NCBI RefSeq assembly: GCF_000208745.1
Contig: NC_030858.1
Location: forward strand, 452,597-516,596
Reading direction: 5' to 3'
Origin: Theobroma cacao
Lineage: Eukaryota; Streptophyta; Magnoliopsida; Malvales; Malvaceae
DNA: 64,000 bases
This document shows, piece by piece, positions 1 to 13,070 of the stretch (position 1 is its first letter; each line of letters begins with the position of its first letter). The position numbers and the translations under genes are program-made. The notes under the pieces were generated by a model. It worked only from the letters and a program-made list of their open reading frames with translations. It searched no databases and was not told where the DNA came from.

Positions 1-88
1 CCTCTACGTGACCGTTTGAAGCATCAAAGAAGAGTTCTTACAGCCTTACCAGTGAGTTCTTGAGAACTACTCCTTTAGCTTTAGGTAA

Positions 89-728
89 ATGGCATTGCAA
101 GTAAAGAAGACCCTCTTCCTGCTCATTGCGTTACTATTATTTAGTTTGACATCGGCTCAAAATTCTGGGATAGCAACTTACTACACCCCTCCCTACATGC
201 GTAAGCTTTCGGCAACATTCTTTCTTAGTTTTTGATTCTAACTAAGATGTTCGGAATCTTATATCTAATGAAGGGTTTTCTTTCTGTTTTATTGTTCTTG
301 TTGGAGCAGCGTCTGCTTGTTATGGATTTGAGGATCAAGGGGTAATGATCGCAGCAGCAAGTGAAGCAATATGGAACAATGGGGCAGCTTGTGGCCAACT
401 CTACCAGGTGAATTGCCTTAGTGGGACAAATGCAGGCACCCCAATGCCGTGTCAGGGGCGTGGAGTGGTGGTGGTGAAGATTGTAGACCGTTGTCCCGCC
501 GGGTGCAGGGGTACAATTGACCTGTCACAAGAAGCATTCGCCCTAATTGCCGATCCTAATTCTGGAGTTATAAACATCTCTTACCAACAGTAAGCGCCAT
601 TAGTGTTACATTAAAATTAGCTGCTGTCAGTGCACTTAATCTACAGTTCCTTGACGCTTCAGTCTTCACTACTGCTATATTCGTTTTGATATGAACATAT
701 TGATGGAATGTGTTTGTACAGGGTTTAA
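89..728 (+). CDS. EG45-like domain / plant natriuretic peptide-like secreted protein (copy 1)
   Basis: Three exons join in phase: 89-200, 310-589 and 722-728, giving 132 residues. The N-terminus (MALQVKKTLFLLIALLLFSL) is a typical signal peptide ending near SAQ, so the mature protein should be apoplastic. The rest is a single double-psi beta-barrel (expansin domain 1-like) with ATYYTPPY, SACYGFEDQG, the Cys-rich core and KIVDRCPAGCRGTIDLS. There is no expansin C-terminal cellulose-binding domain, and the length matches plant natriuretic peptide A (about 130 residues). Family members are small extracellular proteins linked to water and ion homeostasis and stress. The third exon adds only the end of a Gln codon, Val and stop; the unspliced reading would stop at 591-593. 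The same tiny last exon occurs in the paralogue at 5954-6575. Exact signalling activity is inferred from the family. Confidence 0.88.
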
Positions 729-1329
729 AAGACGAGGTCCTGACACGTAGTGTTAAAAAGATGGGCACAGCGATGTGGAATGATAATTTTCTACGCTTTA
801 CCTGTTGTTTCGTTTAGTGCTTTTGTATAATTTTGTACTATCTAATAGTTTATTTCGTTGATTTGGCATTTTTGTACTTGTCTCGATCAATAAACATGTA
901 AGTGGATTCAAGATTTTGTACCAGAAAGGAAATTAAAAGAAACAAATATCGCTGTTGCTGATTTGACTCCTGCATTTCTGATAAACACTGGTTGGAGGTC
1001 AATGGTTTGGGCCCCTTGCTTCAACCTGACGATCCAAATGAGAAAATTTGCTTCATTTAACCAGCCTAAATGATAAGTTTTTCTGTATCCATGCCCAACC
1101 TGTGGGTGGGGTTGGGCCCAAGGGACCTGTCTTTTACCTCTGTCCAGGGGAAAATGGCTACATGGTCAGGGGATTCAATCTGAAGTCACTCAATTCAACT
1201 TAACAAGGCATTTCAGGTTAAAAAACCAACAGATGCTTCTATTTCTGTCATGGAACATTAAGAAAACAAGAAAAAGGCATAAAGCTTCATACATTGGGTT
1301 TAAGCTTCAGGCATAAAGCCAGTAGTCTG
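729..1329. other. spacer between convergent PNP-like gene and CYP714 gene
   Basis: This holds the 3' flank of the PNP-like gene, with an AATAAA-type hexamer near 890, and the 3' flank of the minus-strand P450. No coding segment with family resemblance was seen. Confidence 0.5.
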
Positions 1330-4300
1330 TCAGATCCTTTGTATATGGATACATACACCATGTTCAGGTTCCACAAGCATCCTAAAAGCAGGAGAATGTC
1401 GATAACTTGGAGATAGAGAGAAACTAACCCTGGAAACAATGAGGGATAGAAGAACCTTCAATTGAACCATGGCAAAGTTTTTCCCCAAGCACAGGCGAGT
1501 ACCTAAACCAAATGGGATATAGCCTTGCGGGGATTTGCAAGCTTTGGAGACACCATTGATGAACCTCTCAGGCTTGAACTCATTGGCATCCGGTCCCCAT
1601 AGGTCAGGATCCCGGTGCAAAGTTGGAATCAGAGTCCAAATAAATACACCTTTCGGGACCAAAATGTTTCCAATTCGAGTCTCTTTGAGCGCCTCCCTAG
1701 ACACGAATGCTGCTGGGGGGTAAAGACGCATGGTTTCTTGAATCACCATAGTCACCTGCAAGGAATTAAAACACATGGTTTACCAACTTATATGTGGTAA
1801 TGAAAACTTTTAGGGAATCAAAGGAATATTGCAGAGCATGCGTGTACCGTTTTCAATCGAGAAATCGAGTCTGCATCAGGCAGGCCATTCTTGCAAACTT
1901 GAGCCACCTCTGCTTGAATACGAGATTGCCACCCTGGATGCAGAGCCAGTAGCATCAAACACCAGGAGGCAGTGATGGCAGTTGTCTCATGGCCAGCGAA
2001 GTATATGTTCTTGCAATTATCAACTATGAACTGCTGAGAGGAAGCCTTGCCTACATAGGCATCATTGACAGCGCCCTCTAATATTAGCTGCATCAAATCT
2101 TTTTGACACGAAGATTTGTCTACACATTCCTGCTGGCGTCCTTCGACTGTCTCCCAAATCAACAATTCTACTTCTCTTTCCAATGTGCTGATCTTCTTCT
2201 TGGTGGAAAGAAATCTGCCAATCCATTATTAGTACAATGCGAATTGAAAACACTAGTACAATGCCGATCATGAGGTGTGAAATATATATATTGGGATATT
2301 GTACCTTGAATTATTGAGCCCAAAGACAATGCCTGGCTTGTTAATTATGGTGGTTTGAAGAGTCCTAAGCTTGGCGAAAATCTCTTTGCCTTTAGCATAA
2401 GAGCTCCCAAAACATGCCCTGGCAATGACATCGGCTGAAACGCTCCTTAAATCCCCATCCACATTGATTTCCGCCCGCAAACCGCCTTCTGCTTCAATGA
2501 TTGTTTCCCATTTTTTCAGCAATGGCTCTGTTGATTCTACCATAAGCCCCACCATGCCCTGACAGATATACCAAATGGTCCCAACTTACAACGTTTCTAC
2601 GCCAGATAAACATAAAATATTTATGAACGGCTTGCGAAATATTACCTTAACCTTGTCCATGAAGAACTCTGGGGCAATGATCTTCCTTTGATGGGCCCAT
2701 AAATGGCCATTGGCTCTTATGACACCATTGCCGAGCATGGGTCGAAGAGCCTTGGTCATGTAAGAAGCCTTGCCCAAATGCAAAGTATTCAACTGGTTCA
2801 TTTCCTTCACCAGCTCAAGGTCATTCACGTACAAATGTTGCCTAAGCCCCGTCGAATATGTGTATATTTGACCTGCATCAATTTCAACTGGGGTTAATAT
2901 TAATTTTGTAAATAACTAATATATGCAAAAAGATTCATTGGTTGAATCAAACTTGGAATTGGGTTTTCAATTTTTAATTTTGATAGTAATATAGTAATAA
3001 ATCGTCATGGTTAAATCAGAAAAGAAATTCAAACTCGACCTAATCTATAAAATATTTTCTAAAAAACCTTTACTCTTATTTTTAATTTAACTTCTTCTTA
3101 ATTTACTAGTAAAATAATGTATCATGTGTAGATGTTGTTATCACTTGCACACTATACAATAATAAAATAACGACCGAGGGTAGCTACTTGTTTTGGTGTT
3201 GGCATCTTTGATGTGGGAATATGCTGCTATATGCCAAAAATTATAAAATAAAGTTAAATAATTAATAATTAGCAGTAAAAATATTAATTAATAAATGAAG
3301 AATTATTAAGAGGGGTTCTAGTGTATTTTAGCACACAATCATTGTTTTTTTTTTTCAGATTAAATATTATTTTGAGTCATTGTCATCAGGCTTACACTTA
3401 TATTGATGTAGTATAATAATATTCATTTTAAATCCAAAAGAAAAGTCTATAAGATAGTTTATTTTAATCAAGTCTAAACAAATAACCAAAGCCAGATAAT
3501 TTCATCTAAATTTTCGTTGTTTTTTTTATTTTTTTCTCTTTAATCTTTACGAGATTAAAATAAAATTTTTGATTGTGATATATTTTATATTAAAATTTTA
3601 ATTTTTTTTATAATATATGTGTTTTTAATATATGTATATATATAAAAAAGAAAAAGACATCATTTTGGGACATTTTGAAAATGAAAGATGAACAAAGAAA
3701 AAGAGATGAAGAAAGAATATAAATATTTTAATTTATGTTTTTCAATAATTTGTTTATAATTTTTTTTTGTATTGAATTTGTTTGTGTTTAATACACACTG
3801 TAATTCTCAATCTGGAAGAAAAAACAAGAAGATAGCTTTCAGAATCAAGAAAACATAACAAGCTACCTATATGTTAAGAAATTGTTTGCTTTCACTTTAA
3901 AATCTCTTTCCGAATATTACAAAAGGGAAGAGAAGGAAGAAAACAAAAATGGAAGACGTCTTTGTTTTGAGCCAACATTGTACATTTGGCACTTAGAAAT
4001 GGACTGTCATGCGAGACATTTCGTAAGAATGCAAAAAGTTTCAAACATTTTCCGGGAAAAATGACCCCTTTCTGTCAGTTTCAACAGAAAGTTGTCTTCC
4101 TTGACTGAGATTTTGACCTTTGTTTATCTTTCTGTATGATCAAAACACACGGATATGTATGAATTTGTTGAGGAAATGATCAAATACATGGCTCTTACCG
4201 TATTCCTTTCTCCAATGATCAAGATACGGGAAGAGGGTGGAAGTGTAGTCATGGCCAACAATTTCACTGTGACTCCGAGTCTTCTTTGCCTGCAACTGGA

Positions 4301-4487
4301 TTTGCTGCATCTCGGCTACATTCCCGTAGAGAAAAGAAGGAGGAGGCCCTCTGATGCCTTGCATGCAGAGCTTCCTTCTCAGCCTTCGAGACTTGAGCCA
4401 GCTCTTGCAGTACTGATGAAAGACGTAGCAAACGACTCCTGCGAGGGCTAGCGAAGAAAGGGTTCTGAAGAGGAGAAGGAATTCCAT
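1330..4487 (-). CDS. Cytochrome P450, CYP714 family
   Basis: Five exons on the minus strand join in phase: 4487-4199, 2872-2646, 2558-2305, 2214-1848 and 1755-1330, encoding 520 residues, normal for a plant P450. Visible landmarks are an N-terminal membrane anchor (residues about 3-26), a proline hinge GPPPS (47-51), I-helix AGHETT (330-335), ExxR as ETMR (386-389), PERF (441-444) and the haem loop [11 protein letters not shown] with the ligand Cys468. The segments after the hinge ([30 protein letters not shown]) resemble CYP714A/ELA1 proteins. CYP714 enzymes act at the ER; some oxidise and inactivate gibberellins, while CYP714E members oxidise triterpenes, so the substrate here is open. Intron 1 is long (about 1.3 kb) and AT-rich. 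No lesion was seen. The gene sits between two PNP-like genes in the opposite orientation. Confidence 0.93.
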
Positions 4488-5953
4488 TTCTTGAGTTTAA
4501 TTTCTCAAGTACTGGAGGTGGCGGTGGTACTAGCCAAAACTTTTTTGTATTTGTGTATGAATATGTCTATCGCTAGCTTATTTTTTTTATAGGATGGGGG
4601 AGATCCAGGTGACATTAATGCGAAGTAGATTAGCGTTAAGCAAGTAGACATTAACCTACAAACAGATAGGGACCGGTGGACCAGCATGATGTGAAGTATA
4701 CATGTACATGATGCTCCTCAATTCTTCTATAACATCCAATGAAAAATGATTGGAGGCCAACAGGGCCAGGAGAGGTCACCTTTGAACTTGACAAGCTGTT
4801 TATCGGAGGGAAGAACATATAGAGGTAAATTCAATGGACGGAGTAGAGAAAACAAATTAAGGTATATATATATTACGTGTAATAAAGTCCTGATTTTACT
4901 CATTTTTTGGATTTTTGTCTCGAATAGGACATTAACCACCTCCTATCATTATTTAAATAATTTTTTTTTTCATTTTTCAAAAAAATTTAATATATATATA
5001 TATATATTAATGGTATAAAGAGGAATATAAGTGATTAAACCTAATTATAAAATGAACAAGTATTTTGCAAGCAAAGTTAATGGATTGATATTTCCCAACA
5101 ATATTTAACTCACTGTGGACGATAATTTTATAATTTTCTTTAGAGAAAATTTTCAAAAAAAAAATTCTTTAGAGTTATTTGGGGTTGACTTTTGTATGTC
5201 TTGAACAAACGCACATGCATACTTTGAAAACTAAAGATGATAAAAATATTTAGGCTTCAATCTCTAAGCTAAGTACTGTAAGAAGACCTTGAGAAGTGGT
5301 TATCAAAAGAAAAATAATAATAATAATATATATAGCTAGCTGTAGCAATCCATGCTTGCAATCCTGTAAAGTTGAAGTTGATGTAGGCAAGGACTGGTCG
5401 AGCAAATTAGGTTAATATCATTTCATTTGGGTTAGAAAGTAAGAAAGAAATGGATTAGTCGTCGACAAATATAATCTTACAATAAACAAATCTGACCCTT
5501 TGGTCAAGTGGCAAATCTGACTCGACATTTCTGGTTCCATCCCTTTGTAGCTTACCATGCAACGAAAGACCAGGTCGCATATACGCATAAACCCCCCACT
5601 TTCACTTCGTAAACCTCATAAAGCCTGCTTTAGCGGCCGACCGTATGGAAAGTTTGATCTCAAAATCTTGGAACCAGGCCTTGGGTGATCATTTCATTGT
5701 AAAGAAAAGGGAATATCCTTCTTAATCACCACCATTTTCAGGCATTTTAGCTATGTATAATCGGCCTGTGCATTGTACATAACTATCTAGAATATAAAAA
5801 TACCAAAGCTTTCAGAGATTAATGCTCTCAGACCTTAAGTATAAATACATGGCATTCCTTCCCATTTGATCACCACTCAAACTCACAGGAAAAGCTAGCT
5901 TCTTTTTGCTTTGTTATAAAGAAGATATACACTGCATGCCTGCCAAAGACGAT
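4488..5953. other. spacer: CYP714 promoter side and PNP-like copy 2 promoter
   Basis: Divergent intergenic region of about 1.5 kb between the P450 start (minus strand) and the second PNP-like gene (plus strand). It is AT-rich with a short (TA)n run near 4990-5008. No coding exon is supported here. Confidence 0.5.
5840..5847 (+). promoter_or_regulatory. Likely TATA box of PNP-like copy 2
   Basis: The sequence TATAAATA lies about 107-114 bp upstream of the chosen ATG at 5954. That spacing suits a transcription start near 5870-5880 and a leader of about 75-85 nt. The assignment rests on motif and position only. Confidence 0.5.
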
Positions 5954-6575
5954 ATGGCATTGCCCTATTTCCGCATCCTTTCCATTACCCTCGTTGTTGT
6001 TGCTTCCTGCTTAAGTCACCTCCCTTTACTGTCAAATGCTCAAGAAGCTGGCACTGCGACCTACTACACCCCTCCCTATACACGTAAAACATCTCAAATT
6101 AAAACAAAAGTAGCCTCATTTTTTGCATTATAATTTATCTTGTGAGTTGTTTTCTTTCTTTCTTTCTTTCTTCTGCAGCTTCTGCTTGCTACGGTTACGA
6201 GGAGCAGGGAACCATGATTGCAGCAGCAAGTGATGAAATTTGGAACGACGGCGGCGCATGTGGGCAAATGTATCAGGTCACTTGTGTTAGCGGAACAAAC
6301 GAAGGGACCCCGTATCCTTGCTGGGGAAGTGGGACGGTGGAGATTAAGATCGTGGACCATTGCCCCGCCAGGTGTAGAGGAACCATTGACTTGTCACAAG
6401 AGGCATTTGCCTCCATTGCTGATCCTGATTCTGGTGTTATAAACATCTCTTATCAACAGTACGTACCATATATTATACATATTATTAGATCCATCCATCT
6501 CCTAATAAAAAAAAAAAAGGACATATATTTAAAAACAAAAAGAGTAATTGTTGATTTGAATTTTGCAGGGTTTGA
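5954..6575 (+). CDS. EG45-like domain / plant natriuretic peptide-like secreted protein (copy 2)
   Basis: Three exons join in phase: 5954-6083, 6179-6458 and 6569-6575, giving 138 residues. It has a signal peptide (MALPYFRILSITLVVVASCL, continuing to a likely cleavage near SNAQ) and one double-psi beta-barrel domain with ATYYTPPYT, SACYGYEEQGTMIAAASDE and KIVDHCPARCRGTIDLSQEA. An in-frame ATG at 5936 would add six residues, but its context is weak. The ATG at 5954 has G at -3 and G at +4, so it was preferred. Intron positions are identical to those of the gene at 89-728, showing that the two are tandem paralogues. Here the canonical DRC of copy 1 is DHC. The first intron ends in a TTTC repeat. 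Expected product: small apoplastic protein; receptor and ligand role inferred only from the family. Confidence 0.88.
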
Positions 6576-8402
6576 AGGATGACTCGAGAGTACATTCATT
6601 TATTATGGGTGCACCAATTCGGAATAAAATAATTCTAGCAATCACAATTTTGTTCCCCATTTCAATGTTGGTTTTGGATCCACTAATATTGCAAGTGGGC
6701 AAATAAAATTACTAAAGAATAAATAGTATTACACAAATATTTTTTTTCTCCCCACTCATTAGTAACCTTGTTGTGGAAGCATGATTTCTTTTCATGGGAA
6801 TTATATGAGAATGATGAATAAGATCTTTGGTTCCTGAAACTTGAAAGAAAGCGCTATTTGTCGCCCAATTATGTAATTCAAGCATGCAAAAACCCAAAGT
6901 GGTGGGCACCCATCAAATCATGGTAAAAGTTGAATATGATGGAACCCAATAATTACTCATACGAAATGAAAACCTTATTGTGGTAACGTAAAATCTTAGG
7001 TTAAAAATTTTAATAAGAAGAAAGATATGTCATAATTAAAGTTCATATTTGATACATGTTTAATGTATAATATTTAAATGTTATTATTTATTAATAAATA
7101 AATATATATATATATATTTGCGCATTTAACATCATGTATTAATGTGTATAGAAACTATACATTAGGGGCCTGGATTAGGGACCTTCTTCCATTGCAGTTG
7201 GTGGTTGTGTCGTGGGCCGATGGTTTCCAATGGCTATTGTATGGATGAAGTTTGCATGCATATATGGTGCATGGTCCCTCTTTTAGAAAGTTAGGAATGA
7301 AAGTAGAGTAGGACTAATTAATGAAAGAAAAGGAGGGGAATGAGCTGTTTCCATAGCAGAACAAGAGGGCTGCAAAATTAAATGCCTTGTTAGCACTTTC
7401 TTTGTTTATAGGTGGGAGGGTGAGAGTTGATCATTCCCCTTTTTATCTTATTAGATAAGGATGAGTATATAAAATCAAAATAATCCTTCAAAATTGATTG
7501 ACTTCTCTTCATTTCAATAGATATGCTTTCAGTTTTGATCTTAGTCCATTAAAAGGGATAATCTATTTAACTATCTCAATCCATTTTCAGTATTCAAAAT
7601 TTATAATCGAATTCATTGAAAAATTAAAAAAATAATAATATATTTTTTAAGATAAATTATATATTATTAATGTTTTTAAAATATACTTTATTCAAATCAA
7701 AATAATCGATTGAATTGATTAAAATAAATTAGTATAAGTTATTTTCAAGTTTTTATTATAATTTGATATCGTTCAAGATAAGTTGGTTACGGTTATTTTC
7801 GAGTCTTTATTATAATTTGGCTGATTATTTTTTATAAGATTTTGATTATTTCGATTTTTAAAATTTCAAGTTTATTTATTTAAGAAAAAAATGAAAAAGA
7901 TTTGGGTCAAGTCATTGGGCATTGGGCCTGTTCTTTGATCAGCCACCAAAAGGCCACAATGGACCATATGCTATTCCTTGATGGGCTTTTTTATTCATGG
8001 CTCGATAATAAGAATTAGGGAAGTTGGTTTCGTTTTGGTACTAAATCTGGAATAAAGACTGTCAAGCAAGGGCAGTATTGGAATATTAAGCACCAACCGA
8101 CTAATTTCGCCGGTTTTAAAACTTGTTGGTATATAAAAAAAATCAAAAGCCCTAATTCCCCCAAAAAACAGAAGGCGGAAGCAGCTGCTACGGCCTCTCC
8201 TCTTTCCTCCTCTGCGTAACGCACCAGGTTCAGATCTCTCTGTCTTTCATTTTTTTAATTAATTTTGATTTAATTTCTTTTGTTCTTTACTTTATTGCAA
8301 CATTTAAAAAAAAATTTGTTTGGTTGTTGTGTTTGGTGTTGAACTGAAATTTGAATAACGTACGAATTGTTTGATAGGTTTTCTTTTGAATCCCAAAAAA
8401 AA
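6576..8402. other. spacer and RSZ-type gene leader
   Basis: AT-rich spacer of about 1.5 kb, then the leader of the SR-protein gene. A likely 5' UTR intron runs from a GT at 8228 to an AG at 8377, just before the ATG at 8403. A (TA)n run lies near 7103-7117. No other coding region was recognised. Confidence 0.45.
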
Positions 8403-10105
8403 ATGTCTCGCGTGTACGTGGGTAACCTTGACCCACGAGTCTCGGAGCGAGATCTTGAAGACGAGTTTCGTTGCTTTGGAGTTATTCGAAGGTAGAAGAT
8501 CGTCGTACTTTACATTTTTATTTTTTTTTGTTTCGTGTTCCTTTGAACTGCTACATGTTACACTATAATTGTCTGTAATTTGAGCACCTTTAAAGTTTTG
8601 ATTTTGTTGTCTTAATTCCTTCGAATGCTGTGTTTTGATTTGCTAAATGTTTCTCTTTTATCTTTTTTGTAGTGTATGGGTTGCTCGTAGGCCACCGGGT
8701 TATGCTTTTATTGACTTTGATGATCACAGAGATGCTGAGGATGCAATCCGTGAAGTAGATGGTATTCAGACCTGATCCTCTTATATCACATAATGGCACT
8801 AGTTGCATCTTCATGTTCTGTATGGTTAGTTGTGATTCCTTTCTGGTTGGATGGGACGATGCTAGCCTTTCTTGTTAAAAAAAAAATGGATAATGCCCTG
8901 ATTAGGAGCTACCACATAGTTATCGGGCTACTCTTTCTTTAGTAATAAGAAAGTATTATGATGGAAGTCATGATTTTGGGATGCCTCTGGTAGTCTCCTA
9001 CTTCTGCAGAATCAGGTGAGCTCTATGAAGAATGTACTTCTGCAGTTCTACAGTTCCATGTTTATTTGTGGAGGAAGTGTGTACATGTTTGATCACAACT
9101 GAGCTGCTATTGTTGCCATATTTGCTAATAATATGGGTCATATTACAAGGGACCCTCACTCTTTTTAATTTACTTTATAGTTAGATTTATTGTCCATAAC
9201 CATCTGTTTTTATGTTGTTTTTGACATTTTTCCAGTCTAGTTTTATATCTTAGCTCCATAGTATGTAAAACTTGTAGAGGGGTCATAGCCTTTACCTTTT
9301 TTGTTCATCTAACAGCAAGTTTCTGATTTCTTTTTCTTAATGGCATCTTTAATGAGCATGAGCTTATCATTTGAGATTCGCACTATACACCGTGCCTTAG
9401 AAGTCGTGGATTTTGATCAGGCAAGAATGGCTGGAGAGTTGAGCTTTCTCATAATTCTAGAGGCAGAGGTGGACGCGGAGGTGGAGGTGGTCGTGGACGC
9501 TCTGGTGGTTCGGATTTGAAGTGCTATGAGTGTGGTGAGCCTGGTCATTTTGCTCGAGAATGCCGTATGCGTGGTGGTTCGGGAAGACGTCGCAGTCGCA
9601 GCCCTAGATATCGCAGGAGCCCAAGCTATGGACGCAGGTAAGGCCTTCAAACCAAACATTGTCTTATCTTTATGATTAAATGAAGTCTTAATTTGGTTGA
9701 ATGACACTTACCATTTTGAAGCAGAAGTTACAGTCCTCGTGGACGATCCCCAAGACGTCGTAGTGTCTCTCCTCGTGCGCGTAGCTACAGCAGGTCTCCA
9801 CCATACCGTGGTCGTGAGGAATTGCCATATGCTAATGGGTGAAGCTCCTTGAACTTTATACTAGTAGCTGTAAATGCTTTCTTGTTGTAATTTTTTTCAC
9901 CAATAAGTAAGGAAGTGCATCGAGCTGATTAGGATTTTGTCACCTGTACTACACATTTTGACCATGCTCAGAGCTATGTTCATCTTATTTTTTTTTTTTT
10001 CCTTTTATGTCACATGGTTTTGCATTATGATATATGAGTGTGAAATATTGGTACTGAATTTGGTGCAGAAATGGTGTAAGGGAACGCCGTCGAAGCAGGA
10101 GCTAA
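8403..10105 (+). CDS. RSZ21/RSZ22-type SR splicing factor (RRM, CCHC zinc knuckle, RS tail)
   Basis: Five exons join in phase: 8403-8491, 8673-8761, 9421-9637, 9725-9838 and 10069-10105, encoding 181 residues, close to Arabidopsis RSZ21 (187). Domains in order are an RRM (about 2-70; RNP2 VYVGNL, RNP1 region GYAFIDF), a Gly/Arg-rich linker, one CCHC zinc knuckle [14 protein letters not shown] (93-106), and an Arg/Ser tail. This is the plant counterpart of metazoan 9G8/SRSF7. It acts in the nucleus in 5' splice-site choice and alternative splicing, and its RS tail is a kinase target. The last intron begins at GT 9839; if it is retained, a stop follows two bases later and the final RERRRSRS residues are lost. 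This is a plausible alternative isoform, since SR transcripts are commonly alternatively spliced. Confidence 0.93.
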
Positions 10106-13070
10106 GTAGCACAAGGATGTAACTTTTATGTGAGGAGACTGGGATTAAGTGTGTTTATTGTGTTTGGACTTCAGTGCAACTATTTTAAATTGGCCCTCAG
10201 CCTCTTGGATTTGGATAAGTTTCTTTTAGTTTTTCTTTATTCTATGATGGTTTTCTTTGCTTTACTTATGCTTGATAGTCCTTTTTTCTATGTAGGAAAA
10301 AAGTTGCTTTAGATGGCCTTTATAAATTTATTGAGAAATCATTCTGGAAGTCTGCTAAAAAATTCATGCTTTTCTTTTTGTGTTGAGGTGTCTTCTGGGT
10401 CTGCCTCATTGGTTTTCTGCTTCTACACTCCCCTGGGATTTACTTCTTTGCTGCCCGGCTATGGGATCTTCAATTCTCGATGATTGTGGGTCCCATTTGG
10501 CATCATCTCTAGTTGCTACTGTTTGAATGAATCTCTCCAGCTGTGATGCACATACTCTAGTGGCATTTCTTTACTTTATCTTAAAAGGAATGAGGAGCTG
10601 CGTCAAATGCTTCTGGCAGGTACTTATATCTGTTCTACAGAAGTTGATGTTTTAGGGTCCTTACATGAGTGGGATTGGTAATTCACAGATATAATTTCTT
10701 TGCAAACTTTTGAAAATGACAACAAAAAAGATGTAGAAGGATGCAAGGATATTTTACTTACTGTTTTTATAACATGTTTTTGGTCATTCAGCTGACAAGC
10801 AAGAATAAATTTGGAGTCTTCTACTTCTATTGGGTTGGAAAGTTGGGGAGCCGAACTTGCTTTTCTTCCTAGTGTCTTCATCTAGATCCAGATGATAATA
10901 CATGATAAAAAAAGAGTGTTTGCTTTTTTTTTTTTAATTTACTATTTGAAGTGAGTCTTCTGTCAACATTTTTTGGGGGCTACATGAAATGGGGTTTTCT
11001 GGGATGGTTGGCTTTTAGCTGCAGAACTTGATGATCTCTGAGCATGTCCCCGCAAGTTAATTATGATTCGTCCACCCAGCTATATATTGGGGTCTCTTCA
11101 TAGGCTGCAAAACAAGTATAGGTGAAGTGACAATGCCTGTTCTCTTTGGTCTCTACTGGAGGATGGTAAACCTATCAAAATTTGGTGGTTGTGTTTGTGT
11201 TTTAACAGCACGGAGCTTATCTCTCTCCACATGTTTATGGTCATTGCTTAGGAATGTTAATCTTCATTGCGCCCCTTTGAATCTCTTTGCTACAAGTGAG
11301 ATGGTTACGCAGCTGGACCTCATCATGGTTTTGGCCCTGTGGAATATATTAGACTCTGAAACAAGAGCAGGGATAAAGTTTTTCATATTAGGTTTCATAG
11401 GGTTCAATCATTTCAGATTGGGAATTCTTCTACTTTGAAAAGTGTCTAGATGAATTCATTATATTTTTCTGAAACAATTTTTTTTGGTATGAATATGGTC
11501 AAATGAGGGTCACACTTTTGTTTGTTTTCATTGAATCAATTTTTACCAAGTTTCCCATACATGAGTGGCAAGATGATTGCAATATGCCCTTATTCAACTG
11601 AGGGTCACCTTCAAATTTACTCTCCTGTTGAATTCTTCTCCCAAGGTTTAGATCATGTTATTGGTGGCTTTGTCAGCCTCCACTTGGTTATTGATATTGA
11701 AACTTTTTAAAGTCCAGCAAAGACTTTTTCTCCCATTTTAAATGAGGGTGGGCCGGCCTGTTAACATGATTTGTCATTAAAGGCAAGGGGTAGTTGTAGC
11801 CTAATTAAAGCACATTCCATTCCAAATTGGCATTTTTTCCAGGCTTACCCCACAAAAGCGGATGCAAAATATCTTCCTTTTCAACTTAAATCCAATTGCG
11901 TGTGTCTGTACTGTATGTTAAAGCAAGACAAGTTAAAGAGGTTGTCATTCAATCTACATATGATTATGGTTCACTTGTTTTTGGGACCAAAAGAAATAGG
12001 GCAATGCCAAGTAGTTGAATCTGCTTTTTCCCTAATTCAATCAAAATATTACTTAGGATCTATCAAAATATTATATTTGGTTTTTTACTGTGATATGATA
12101 TTATAATAATATAAAGAATTATAAAAGTTAAACGAGTTTGAATGGAATATTTTGAGATGGAGTTAATTAATTACAATCATAAATTAGGTTAAATCAATGA
12201 AAATGTTAGATGAAGTCTTGAATCGTACGTAACTTTGATTACGCTAGATAATGAGAAGAATTGAAAGTGAAATTATGACCCTGTGGAAACCGACGTGGCA
12301 AGAACTGGTTGGGTCGTGGGCCCCAAAACAAACTGTTCCAAACTGCCAATAACGAATCGTGCCTGCCTGCCTCCGAAGGCTAAAATAAGAGACTCAGAGG
12401 CAGAGCAGCATGTCTAATTGTCTGACTCGGGATCATGACTCACCATTTCACGCAACACAAGTTTGACGAGCAACTAACTTTCATTTAACGGCAAAGTGTT
12501 TTTTGTTTTAATTGGTCCTAGGAAAAAGGAAATTCAAAAGGGGGAACTCCGCCAAATCTGCTAAAAGTATCTTCCTTTCTTGGTTGCCGCCTCCAAAGTC
12601 ATGGCTCTCACGTCCTTTCATACTGAACCCCTTCTTCCAAAAGTTCATAATTTGTTAAAAAAACAGTAAACTCACTGCCATGTGAGCTGTTTTTTCGATT
12701 ATTTTATGGATATATATATATATTATTTCTTTCGTTGCTTATTAGAGGGAAGTCAAAGCACATAAAGCCAACAAATAGTGCAGAATTCATCCTTTCCTCC
12801 CCACCCCAGTTTGATCCTGCATCCTTCCTTCTGATCTCTTCTCCTTCTGCCCCCCCAAATCTTGCATCTAATTACGTCAAGATTCTTCCTCTTTTTGCAG
12901 TGAAAAAGAGCTTTTTTGTTGGTATTTTACTATGTTGGTCGATATGACAAAAAGTAAGAAAGGTTTTCTTAAAGATGGTATTTTCAGATAATATCTGTTG
13001 CAGTAGAGCTGCAGCCATTTCTCTGCCAATGGTTGTTTTCACTTTACGTATGTGAGTAAGAATTACAAGG
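10106..13070. other. spacer between RSZ-type gene and CNGC gene
   Basis: About 3 kb with the 3' UTR/flank of the SR gene and the promoter/leader of the CNGC gene. Open frames here are short, lack family resemblance and look like chance. A short (TA)n run lies at about 12711-12722. CT-rich sequence precedes the CNGC start. Confidence 0.45.

Noticed and set aside
10130..12106. Several 60-110 residue ORFs downstream of the RSZ-type gene
   Set aside because: No homology recognised, no signal of coding bias; treated as chance frames in 3' flank and spacer.
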